44,164 nt of DNA from a virus. The position numbers and the translations under genes are program-made. This document shows, piece after piece, positions 34,139 through 41,590 of the stretch; positions within the stretch are counted from its first letter, which is position 1; each line of letters begins with the position of its first letter. The notes beneath the pieces were generated by a model. That model had not been told where the DNA came from. It ran no database searches and saw nothing but the letters and a program-made list of their open reading frames with translations. The stretch lies in the IMG/VR virus record IMGVR_UViG_3300031957_000056, positions 1-44,164 of that record, one strand, 5' to 3'.

Positions 34139-36045
34139 TCTATTTCTCCCCAATCATCTTGGATATCTACGTCAATTTTAGATGGCACCTTGAGCTCTAC
34201 GCCTGTCTCCATGATATTTTTAATTTGTTCCGCTTGCTCTGTGCCATCTATGTTAAAGCATAACTCATCATGGACCGTGAGCATAGGAGTATGTCCCGCG
34301 TTGTAGCAATCAAGCATCGCTTTTTTAGTCTGGTCTGCTGCCGATCCTTGGATCAATCTGTTTAACGCCTTGTAAGTAAACGCTCTTCTGATCCCCGTGC
34401 CGTTGATCCCTGCATATTCTGTCAGGGCTTCGTCGTAGGGTAGAGGTTTGCCTGCACCAAACTTGGTGGGTTCCCAGAGATGAAACCGGCACTTGCGGCC
34501 CAAGAGTGTACGGATCTGCCCGTTGCCAGCGGCTCGTCGAGACGCCATCTCGGCTAGGGCTTTAACAAACGGCACCTTGTTACGGTGCTGGGACAGAAGT
34601 TCTTTTGCCGTCTCTGGCTCCACATCTATCTGGTCTGCCAGTTTACCCACGCCCATGCCGTACATAATCCCCAGGTTCACGGCCTTTGCTTCCTTACGGG
34701 TGATGCTTGCTAAGTCTGCCACCATCTGGTGCAGGTCTACATCTGAGTTGTTGTACTCATGGACGATTTCATCAAGCAGGTCTTGGCGTGGCATGTCCCC
34801 AACGCTGGCCGCAAAGTGCACCAAGAGCCTTGGTTCTTGGCTCGAGTAATCGAACGACCCCCACTTGTAGCCCTCGTCTGGTACAAACAAACCACGGATT
34901 AACTTCTTGATGTCCTTGTCCCTTGCAGGAATCTGCTGGAGGTTTGGGTTTGACGATGAGAACCTGCCCGTGACAGTGCCTCCCTCGTCCCTTCTGGTAG
35001 AGTGCAACTCGGTGTGAATACGTCCGTTGTGCTCGTGCCGCAGGATGCTATCGATAAATGTAGAGTCAGCCTTGTCGAACTCACGGAGCTTGACTAACTG
35101 CTGGCAGATCTCGGACGGGTGGCTGTTGAGCCATGCCTTGGTAAACGATACAGCACCCTTCTCGGTCCTTGGGTAGTTCAGTCCTAGCTTGTCAAACATC
35201 TTGGCTATCGAGGCAGACGCCCAGATATCTACGTCTAATCCTGATGTCGTCTTTATAGACTGACGCAGTTCCTTGGTCTTTGCACGAATGGACTTCTTGT
35301 TCTTATCCGCTTTGTCCAAGTCCACCCGCACTCCCTTGGTTCTCATGTCTAGCAAGCAGGGTATTAGGTCAGTCTCTATGCCCCATATGCCCCACAGTTC
35401 TTGGTCTTCAAGTTCAACCTTCAACGCTTGCCACAGCTTGAGCGTAGCTACAGCATCGCGCTCGGCGTAGGCTCCCACATACATAGGAGGAAGTTGCCAC
35501 ATCTCTGCCTTGGGATCGATGCCCCATGCCTTGGCCGCAGCCTTCAACAACTTCTCGTCCTTGCGGATTCCAGCGTAGTCTCGAGCCATAGCGTCAAGGC
35601 CAAAGGACCAACGGTTCTCGTCCACCAATGCACCAGTAATCATAGTGTCAATGATCTTGCCTTTGATCTCTACGCCCTCTGCCCGCATCCAGCCCGCATC
35701 ATACGTTGCATTGTGCATGATCACATGCATGTCAGGCACGTCCATCTGTTGGCCCAACCACCGCATGGCTATCTTGGCATCCAAGTTGTGGCCGTTCTCG
35801 TGTCGAATCGGGAAGTACCCTTGGTATTCTCCAGCCGCAACAGCGATGCCTATGATATGTCCGTCCTTGCGTGACCAACCTGGGCCCAAGGTCTTGATGT
35901 TCGGATCCTTAGTTTCAAGGTCTACAGCCACCTCTTTGTACCCTGTTAGATCAGGGAACTCCGTGGGTATATTCCAGTCTTTATCCACCAGGTTCAACTC
36001 TCCCTTGAACTCATGGTGCAAATCGCTACCAAACAAACTAGCCAT
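34135..36045 (-). CDS. DNA polymerase, family A, with 3'-5' exonuclease
   Basis: The phage replicase, 636 residues. Exonuclease motifs: VDLETKD (Asp42, Glu44), HNATYDAGWM (Asp116), YAERD (Tyr193, Asp197). Polymerase motif A is SFDYSSQEPRLL (Asp399, Glu404), with SS-Q-E-P in place of the usual SQIELR. Motif B is RKEAKAVNLGIMYG (Arg450, Lys454, Leu458, Tyr462), and motif C is VHDE (591-594). Leu458 is at the place of E. coli Phe762. There is no 5'-3' exonuclease domain, as is common in phages, and no DnaJ insert. The ATG overlaps the upstream gene by 8 bases. Confidence 0.95.
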   Translation of the reverse strand: MASLFGSDLHHEFKGELNLVDKDWNIPTEFPDLTGYKEVAVDLETKDPNIKTLGPGWSRKDGHIIGIAVAAGEYQGYFPIRHENGHNLDAKIAMRWLGQQMDVPDMHVIMHNATYDAGWMRAEGVEIKGKIIDTMITGALVDENRWSFGLDAMARDYAGIRKDEKLLKAAAKAWGIDPKAEMWQLPPMYVGAYAERDAVATLKLWQALKVELEDQELWGIWGIETDLIPCLLDMRTKGVRVDLDKADKNKKSIRAKTKELRQSIKTTSGLDVDIWASASIAKMFDKLGLNYPRTEKGAVSFTKAWLNSHPSEICQQLVKLREFDKADSTFIDSILRHEHNGRIHTELHSTRRDEGGTVTGRFSSSNPNLQQIPARDKDIKKLIRGLFVPDEGYKWGSFDYSSQEPRLLVHFAASVGDMPRQDLLDEIVHEYNNSDVDLHQMVADLASITRKEAKAVNLGIMYGMGVGKLADQIDVEPETAKELLSQHRNKVPFVKALAEMASRRAAGNGQIRTLLGRKCRFHLWEPTKFGAGKPLPYDEALTEYAGINGTGIRRAFTYKALNRLIQGSAADQTKKAMLDCYNAGHTPMLTVHDELCFNIDGTEQAEQIKNIMETGVELKVPSKIDVDIQDDWGEIE

Positions 36046-36406
36046 CCTTTTTATTCATCTTTCTTTTTACTGCTTCGACTTCTCTCAGCGTGTCGATGTC
36101 TATGCCAAGATTGTCTAGTTCTTCGCTTTTTCCAGAGAACTCTCCTCCAAGAGCGGAATAACCAACTTTATCCAGCCACGAGTCCTCATGGCTTATGGTT
36201 TGTAAAAGACGGGCCGTCTTCACCCAGTCCATCATTAGGATAACATGTTGCTCCGTCAGGTAGCCGTGGCTTAATAAAGCCCCATTCATTATGACGTTCC
36301 ATCCATTGGCAATGCGGCTGTGGTTTTCAAACGCATCGCCGTAGTCCTTGGCGCGTTGTCCATTGATAAGTTCTTTTGACTTATCTAAAATTTCATCACG
36401 TTTCAT
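36038..36406 (-). CDS. DUF6378-like protein
   Basis: A 122-residue helical protein with ELINGQRAKDYGDAFENHSR, a middle (LTEQHVILMMDWVKTARLLQ) and DSWLDKVGYSALGGE. This fits the phage family I recall as DUF6378, whose pattern (DRxxDYG, VxxMMxLxKxAR, DxxxDxxGYaAL) is visible. The family is of unknown function; a link to nucleotide-pool enzymes has been suggested to me by its fold-like pattern but is not established. It lies between the SleB-like gene and the polymerase gene. Confidence 0.8.
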   Translation of the reverse strand: MKRDEILDKSKELINGQRAKDYGDAFENHSRIANGWNVIMNGALLSHGYLTEQHVILMMDWVKTARLLQTISHEDSWLDKVGYSALGGEFSGKSEELDNLGIDIDTLREVEAVKRKMNKKDG

Positions 36407-36840
36407 TTTGTAGTCTCCAGTTTATTAGGTCGCCTCTTCGGGCGAAGGCTGCTCTCTAGTGGTCTTGGTCGATTGTAAGAATAGAATACATGCTGATCTA
36501 TCCGCACTATCCTATATAACTTTCTACGCCACACCGGACGCACTCTTGTAGTGTGGTAGTGGTCCGCGTCACTGTAAGGTAAGATCCCATGATCCTCGAT
36601 GATCTGCTTTGCTAAACTCCTAGAGTTCTGCCACGCATCTTGGTCCTTGGTGTTTGGTACTTTTCCATTCCTTACAAACGAAAACTGTTGGTCCTCCATG
36701 ACCACGCCACATACGGACGAGGGCCATCGCTTAGACTCCACTCTGTTTATTATAACCCTCGCAACCATAAGCTGGGCTTGTCGGGATTCTCCTCGCGCTT
36801 CATGGTATAAAGCCAACGCGAGACACATTGATGCTATCAT
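36403..36840 (-). CDS. SleB-like cell wall hydrolase
   Basis: A 145-residue protein of the Hydrolase_2 (SleB) type, which cuts peptidoglycan. The start LALALYHEARGE contains the expected catalytic Glu14. VARVIINRVESKRWPSSVCG, then DQQFSFVRNG, a HYHTTRVRPVWRRKLYRIVR, and DQHVFY follow the family pattern. No signal peptide is visible. The C-terminus is basic (SLRPKRRPNKLETTK). Being in the early minus-strand operon, away from the late lysis cassette, is unusual. ATGA overlaps on both sides. Confidence 0.88.
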   Translation of the reverse strand: MIASMCLALALYHEARGESRQAQLMVARVIINRVESKRWPSSVCGVVMEDQQFSFVRNGKVPNTKDQDAWQNSRSLAKQIIEDHGILPYSDADHYHTTRVRPVWRRKLYRIVRIDQHVFYSYNRPRPLESSLRPKRRPNKLETTK

Positions 36841-38369
36841 TATATTGTGTACCTGTATTTGTTGTCCGATTGTAGGATGTAAAGCCTATGTCTGGCCCTT
36901 GTTACTCCAACGTAGAACGCTCGATGTTCATCGTCTTGGTGCTTTGACTCGACACATGCTTTGGTCGAGGCCGTGTAAACTACGCAGTTGTCATCCTCGC
37001 CACCTTTCATAGCGTGGAACGTAGATATCTTAATCCTTGGCGGAGACAGAAGGTCCTCGCCCCTCCGTTCTATTGCCGCAATGTACCGACGCATGCTCTC
37101 CGATACTTTCAATACGTCATAGGCCGCGTAGTTTGCACCACGCAGAAGTCCGTAGTCCGCCATCAACGTGTCCATGCCCACTTCTGCATCAGGTGCCAGA
37201 GCGTCCAGTAATTTAGTAGCCCCACGTTTTACAACAGCGTCTTTTCCCTGCTTGGGTAACCCAGAGTACAGTTTCTTGATACGATCCACCCCAAGCTTCT
37301 TATCCTGGCACAACTCGTCCCAAGCCATAATGTTTTCTACCAACTTCTCAGATATACTGGGTCTGCCCTTGACCGAATACTTAAACCCTGTGTTAGAAAA
37401 CCACTTCGCCAACTCTCGAACGTAGGTGTTTGTACGCGCCATCACGGTCCATGATCCCTCGGTAAAAGGAATACTGTCCATATGTTGAACGTACTCTACC
37501 TCTCCTGTTTCCTCTCGAGGTAAAAATGTTTTAGAAGCACGGTCCTTGATCCTCTGAACAATACCCCTCGCCAACCGGTGTACGTCATGTGGTATGCGGT
37601 ATGACTGCGTTAACACCTCTACATCTGTGGAGGAATCAACAAACAATTTAACATCCACCCCTGTCCAACGGTGCACGGCTTGGTCATCGTCTCCCGCAAT
37701 AATTGTTTTGTCGGAGAACTCAGCCAGTTTCTCGGCCATCTTCCACTGCAACGGTGTGAAGTCTTGAGCCTCATCAATAAACAGATAGTCCAAGTGGGGC
37801 GGCTCCCCGATCTCGATGTACTTCTCAATCATATCAACGAAGTCATACTTATTTAAAGTTCTTTTATACTCATCAATCTGCTTGGCTACCTGCGTTAATT
37901 TAAACGAATGCAGATCTCGGTCGGCTGTTTGATTAAACTCCTTGTTCAATGAAATCATACGATACCGAGAACGAATAATCATCTGTAGGTACTGAGCTCC
38001 TGATCCACCAATCGTAGGAAGAGTTATCCCATCATCGATGCTGGTCTTGTCTTCCCCCTCAAAATTTAATCCTACGGCCTCTCCAATAACTTTATAGTCT
38101 GCCATCTGCATTACGTCTTGCGACTGCAAGCCTAGCCCGTTGTACCCAAACGAGTGGCTCGTTCTCATAAACGGAAAGTCTGAAGGCTCTAATGAGAACT
38201 CCGCACATGATCGAGTAACCATCTCTTCAATAGCCTTACGAGTAAACGATATCACCCCGATGCGTGACGGGTGCGTCCCTAATTCCAATGCGGCTTTGAT
38301 CTCTTGAATCAAACGATAGGTCTTACCGCAACCTGGAGGTCCCAGTATAAGTTTAGAGTTGGGGATCAT
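36840..38369 (-). CDS. UvrD/Rep-like superfamily 1 helicase
   Basis: A 509-residue ATP-dependent 3'-5' DNA helicase for replication or repair. Motifs: Walker A LGPPGCGKT (Gly10 to Thr17), Walker B LFIDEAQD, motif III GDDDQAVHRW, motif IV-like QSYRIP, motif V KISTFHAMKGGEDD and motif VI FYVGVTRARHRLYI. Several accessory domains of full-length UvrD are shortened, as in other phage helicases. It follows the AlpA-like gene with a 4-base overlap and precedes the SleB-like gene. Confidence 0.92.
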   Translation of the reverse strand: MIPNSKLILGPPGCGKTYRLIQEIKAALELGTHPSRIGVISFTRKAIEEMVTRSCAEFSLEPSDFPFMRTSHSFGYNGLGLQSQDVMQMADYKVIGEAVGLNFEGEDKTSIDDGITLPTIGGSGAQYLQMIIRSRYRMISLNKEFNQTADRDLHSFKLTQVAKQIDEYKRTLNKYDFVDMIEKYIEIGEPPHLDYLFIDEAQDFTPLQWKMAEKLAEFSDKTIIAGDDDQAVHRWTGVDVKLFVDSSTDVEVLTQSYRIPHDVHRLARGIVQRIKDRASKTFLPREETGEVEYVQHMDSIPFTEGSWTVMARTNTYVRELAKWFSNTGFKYSVKGRPSISEKLVENIMAWDELCQDKKLGVDRIKKLYSGLPKQGKDAVVKRGATKLLDALAPDAEVGMDTLMADYGLLRGANYAAYDVLKVSESMRRYIAAIERRGEDLLSPPRIKISTFHAMKGGEDDNCVVYTASTKACVESKHQDDEHRAFYVGVTRARHRLYILQSDNKYRYTI

Positions 38370-38581
38370 AGGTCCTTGCCCCTTGGTCTGGAGTTCACCC
38401 AGTCTTCAATCTCCGTCAGTACCCAGCGGCTAGACGAACGCTTGTTGTTCTCGTCCCCCAGTACAATCGGCTGCGGGAAGTCTGCCTTCTGAGCCGACAG
38501 TTTATAAATGTATGACTTGGATACACCCAACATACGGGCAACCTCTCCTACACGGAGAAGTCTATTAGAAGGGTATGTCAT
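38366..38581 (-). CDS. AlpA/MerR-like HTH regulator
   Basis: A 71-residue protein with a winged HTH of the AlpA/excisionase type (LRVGEVARMLGVSKSYIYKL, then DFPQPIVLGD, SSSRWVLTEIEDWVNSR). It could act as a transcription regulator of the early operon or as an architectural protein; no integrase exists nearby for an excisionase role. GTAGGAGAGG lies inside the coding region; the start at 38581 overlaps the primase gene by 17 bases. Confidence 0.83.
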   Translation of the reverse strand: MTYPSNRLLRVGEVARMLGVSKSYIYKLSAQKADFPQPIVLGDENNKRSSSRWVLTEIEDWVNSRPRGKDL

Positions 38582-40088
38582 CGCTCATCTCCTTAATTGG
38601 TAATTCAATTTTGTTTTCTTCAAACGAGGGTATGTACCAGCAACGAATTGTGCTTTTGGTATTGTCTGATCTCCGAATGTTCTGGTGAACTGAATCTCCC
38701 CCTAAATCTCTGATCATCTGGATCAAGTGTCCACGGTTATCTACCTTAAACCTGCGGTGGTGCAGGAAATCGATCAAGCCCTCTAGTTTAAACTTGGTTG
38801 TGTTGCCATCGGTCCACGGCTTGCCCATCTCTAGTTCTTCTGGAGCCATGGCTCTAATCTGGCTGGTGCAGTATGATTGAAGGTGATCTTTAAACTGGCC
38901 TTTGATCGTGGCTTCTTCTGGCACGTCTAGGTATGTAGCAGACTGCATCATAAGGTTGATCATAACCTGCCACTTCTGAGGTTTAACTGTCGGAGGCATA
39001 ATATTCATCTGCTCCATGCAAGCACGTTGCCATAGCACTTGGTTCTGCAACTGCTCTGTTGTTAGTTGGATCCGAGAACCATCCACGTCCATGAAATAAA
39101 CACGGGGCTCTGACAAGAGTATTGTCAGGCCCCCGACCACTGGTGCATCAGGTGCATCCTTGCCAATCCCAAACTTACGAACCGCACACAGCACTGGATC
39201 ACAGTAACTTTTAAACGGTTCGTCTTTGCAGGTGTAGCCCCAGTCCTTTTTGGTCAGGGACTTTCTGAGGTTCAATACCTCATGTGAAGGCAAAGGCTCT
39301 GAGCATAAGGTTCGGTTGTCCTCCTCCAACCTGGCCTCCCAGTCGTCGTTAAATTTTAGCTTGTTGTACACACCGCACATAAACATAGTCTTGTTGCGCT
39401 CGTCCGTGATCGGACCTTCGGCAAACAAATGTTCCAAGCACGGAGGACCATCGGTGAAATGCTTGCGCTCCCCTGCAAACTTCATCCCTTCAAGATCCGC
39501 TAACGAAACACGCGCCTTGTCTACCGCATCAAGGAACTCGTCTAGTTCTAACGCTTCCGTCTTTTTGTTAAAGCAATACCTCTGGGTCAGTTCGGCTTTG
39601 AAGTAAGGCATGTTAATAAAGTTGCCCACATCTCCACGCTCGGCAATAATCGTATCCTGCTTGGGGAATATCTCGCAGCCACTGTGGCCCAGCGCAATCG
39701 ACATCTCTGATAAGTAATCTCTAATCTGTGCTGCTGATTCCCAATCCTTCATAAATAAATAAAGATGAGCACCTCCCGACTTGGACCGGCAGTGCATCAA
39801 CGGCAACTTCATCTTTTGTATCTTAGCTTGGAGTTCGTCGTGGTTAAGATCATATACATCTATATCCAAGCATCCAAACTGACACTGGTTCTCATCGTTG
39901 ATTGGAATAGCACCAACACCTTGGTCCCCATCAATGTGCGCTTGTACAAGTTCCTCGGTCAACGGCTCTCGGATTATTCGGCTCTGTGATTCGGCCTTTC
40001 CATTACGCCCTACGCGACCAACGATTGTTGTACCATGTGCGTTTCTCGCCCCTGCAAAGGTGGCAAGTAGTCTCTTTGCTTGTGACAT
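38565..40088 (-). CDS. Archaeo-eukaryotic-type primase (TOTE-like AEP)
   Basis: A 507-residue protein with an AEP catalytic core. It has FGCLDIDVYD (Asp75, Asp77: metal-binding DxD), the sugar-binding motif SKSGGAHLYLFM (Ser104, His108), and a third motif near GCEIFPKQDTI, followed by GDVGNFINMPYF. The C-terminal half is helical and may bind DNA or partner proteins. It would make primers for the family A polymerase. The C-terminus EMSDDIPF is an SSB-like tail. AGGGAG lies before the ATG; a terminator separates it from the upstream SSB-like gene. Confidence 0.85.
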   Translation of the reverse strand: MSQAKRLLATFAGARNAHGTTIVGRVGRNGKAESQSRIIREPLTEELVQAHIDGDQGVGAIPINDENQCQFGCLDIDVYDLNHDELQAKIQKMKLPLMHCRSKSGGAHLYLFMKDWESAAQIRDYLSEMSIALGHSGCEIFPKQDTIIAERGDVGNFINMPYFKAELTQRYCFNKKTEALELDEFLDAVDKARVSLADLEGMKFAGERKHFTDGPPCLEHLFAEGPITDERNKTMFMCGVYNKLKFNDDWEARLEEDNRTLCSEPLPSHEVLNLRKSLTKKDWGYTCKDEPFKSYCDPVLCAVRKFGIGKDAPDAPVVGGLTILLSEPRVYFMDVDGSRIQLTTEQLQNQVLWQRACMEQMNIMPPTVKPQKWQVMINLMMQSATYLDVPEEATIKGQFKDHLQSYCTSQIRAMAPEELEMGKPWTDGNTTKFKLEGLIDFLHHRRFKVDNRGHLIQMIRDLGGDSVHQNIRRSDNTKSTIRCWYIPSFEENKIELPIKEMSDDIPF

Positions 40089-40108
40089 TTACTGCTCCCT
40101 TAGTGATT

Positions 40109-40142
40109 AAAAAGGGACGCACCGTGTCCAAAAGTGCGTCCC
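40109..40142 (-). terminator. Minus-strand terminator between SSB-like and primase genes
   Basis: Read on the minus strand, GGGACGCAC pairs with GTGCGTCCC (perfect 9-bp stem, 11-base loop) and is followed at once by TTTTTAATC. This is a good intrinsic terminator inside the operon, likely leaky, giving more SSB-like protein than primase. Confidence 0.85.
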
Positions 40143-40157
40143 CCTCAAAGCTGCAAC

Positions 40158-40952
40158 CTAAAACGGGATGTCATCATCCACAGGTTTGGAGTCGGAAGTG
40201 GAGCTACCTTCCTCCGATACAGCCTTTGCTTCACCTGCGGCCACACTATCACGAAACGCTTTGGCCTCAAGCATAAGATCACGGTCCTCGATCAAGCCAA
40301 GCTTCTCAATCGAAAAGTTAAACCATGATCCTTGGTCATTGCTTTCTTCAACAGTAGTAAACTTCCACTGTGTAGCAAACAAAGGTGGTGTGATCATTGC
40401 ACCAGTCTTCGGGTGCTTGATCTTTTGCATGGCAATCTGAGTTTTCCAACGTCGGCTAACCTTCAGTTGTGTAGACTTCATGTCAATCACAACAGGCTGG
40501 CTGATGCCATCCTCGTCAATTACCAAGCAGTAATGTTGATCCGACTTCACCAACTCGTTGCCTGTGGGCAGGATCTCTTTTGAACCCTGACGCTCAGTTC
40601 GTTGAAGAACAGGATCTGTTGGCGGTATTTCACCACGGAACCCACCACCTTGATCGCGTGGTGTGAACTCAAGATACTTAGTAGTCTGGTAGCAAGGGAT
40701 TACAGTGAGCCCCTTGTCCCCACCAAAGAACTGACCAGTGACAGTATTAAACATGTCCCCCTGCTCTGCGCCCTCGATGTAGTCAGCCTCACGTTTCTTC
40801 AACTGAGGTGACATCGCCTGGAGTACACGGACGAACGGGATTTGCATCTCGCTGCTGTCAAATGATGCGCCTTCACCCGCGAACTCTAGGATGTCGTCCA
40901 TGACGTCCGTTGCTACTGCTGTTTCTTTTGCTTTTGCTACTGCGTTAGCCAT
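40158..40952 (-). CDS. Putative single-stranded DNA-binding protein
   Basis: A 264-residue protein, second gene of the minus operon. The segment QIPFVRVLQAMSPQLKKREA and the beta-rich middle (KGLTVIPCYQTTKYLEFTPR, HYCLVIDEDGISQPVVIDMK) fit a phage SSB-type OB-fold protein. The disordered, Ser/Asp-rich C-terminus ends VDDDIPF, the same tip as bacterial SSB, where it recruits replication and repair partners. Terminator directly after the gene supports high dosage. The family assignment is tentative. Confidence 0.68.
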   Translation of the reverse strand: MANAVAKAKETAVATDVMDDILEFAGEGASFDSSEMQIPFVRVLQAMSPQLKKREADYIEGAEQGDMFNTVTGQFFGGDKGLTVIPCYQTTKYLEFTPRDQGGGFRGEIPPTDPVLQRTERQGSKEILPTGNELVKSDQHYCLVIDEDGISQPVVIDMKSTQLKVSRRWKTQIAMQKIKHPKTGAMITPPLFATQWKFTTVEESNDQGSWFNFSIEKLGLIEDRDLMLEAKAFRDSVAAGEAKAVSEEGSSTSDSKPVDDDIPF

Positions 40953-41512
40953 TATGCTTTCCTCTTTATCTGTGCTGTGTTGTTTACAAATGCCCCGAAC
41001 ATATCGAGATCGATTGGTTTACCATCCGTGATGCGCTCCTTAACGAACGCCTTCAATGTAGATGGATGTACATGGGTCTTGGTACTTGGATCAAACCCCC
41101 GATCCTTGAGCAGTCCGACCACGTCACCTGCTTGATTGTCTTGGCCCTTACCGAAAGACAAGACCACATCATTCTTGATGATGTCATCCAAATGGTTTTC
41201 GCGTAGCCAAGTGTATGCCTCGTCTCTCCGATCAACGGGGATCGATGCGCTAACAACCATCCTTCGTTCCACGGTAAGCCCGTCAACATCCAAACGCTCT
41301 ACACCCATCTCGTCCATGAGAGCTGGTATGTTTTCCACAGAGAGTTTGTGCTTCTCTTGTTTTAATGATTTAAGATGTGTCTCCGCATCAGCAATCTGAT
41401 CTTCTACTCCACGGAGTGTACGAACCAGTTGGCTAAGTTGCTTGCCGGTTCCTACGTCAATGTTCGATACGGCACCTGCCTCATCGAATAAGTCTTCAAA
41501 GATATCGTCCAT
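40952..41512 (-). CDS. Early protein with coiled coil, function unknown
   Basis: A 186-residue protein, first gene of the minus operon. An acidic start (MDDIFEDLFDEAG) leads to a coiled coil (VRTLRGVEDQIADAETHLKS), then a region with VERLDVDGLTVERRMVVSAS and SIPVDRRDEAYTWLRENHLD. Similar proteins sit next to SSB-like genes in marine podoviruses. A role as a replication or recombination accessory is likely only by position. Its stop overlaps the SSB-like start. Confidence 0.72.
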   Translation of the reverse strand: MDDIFEDLFDEAGAVSNIDVGTGKQLSQLVRTLRGVEDQIADAETHLKSLKQEKHKLSVENIPALMDEMGVERLDVDGLTVERRMVVSASIPVDRRDEAYTWLRENHLDDIIKNDVVLSFGKGQDNQAGDVVGLLKDRGFDPSTKTHVHPSTLKAFVKERITDGKPIDLDMFGAFVNNTAQIKRKA

Positions 41513-41590
41513 AAAAGTTTTTCCTCTTCAGGGTTGATTTATCCGGTAGCCTCGTGCTATCCGTACTGTAGACAATAGTGGAGCTATGTA
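41513..41590. promoter_or_regulatory. Divergent early control region
   Basis: The only gap between divergent transcription units, 78 bases. It must hold promoters for both, but no clear -35/-10 pair is visible; TTGATT at 41534 is the best candidate for the plus strand. TATCCG occurs twice 18 bases apart (41540, 41558), and CGGTAGC with GCTATCCG forms an imperfect inverted repeat. GTGGAG lies 8-9 bases before the plus-strand ATG. Confidence 0.5.

Noticed and set aside
35401-35874. Plus-strand frame opposite the DNA polymerase
   Set aside because: The minus strand encodes all family A motifs across this stretch; the opposite frame has no recognisable domain.
34135-36045. HMO-2011-type polymerase with DnaJ insert
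   Set aside because: The polymerase frame is continuous from exonuclease to motif C with no J-domain HPD motif.
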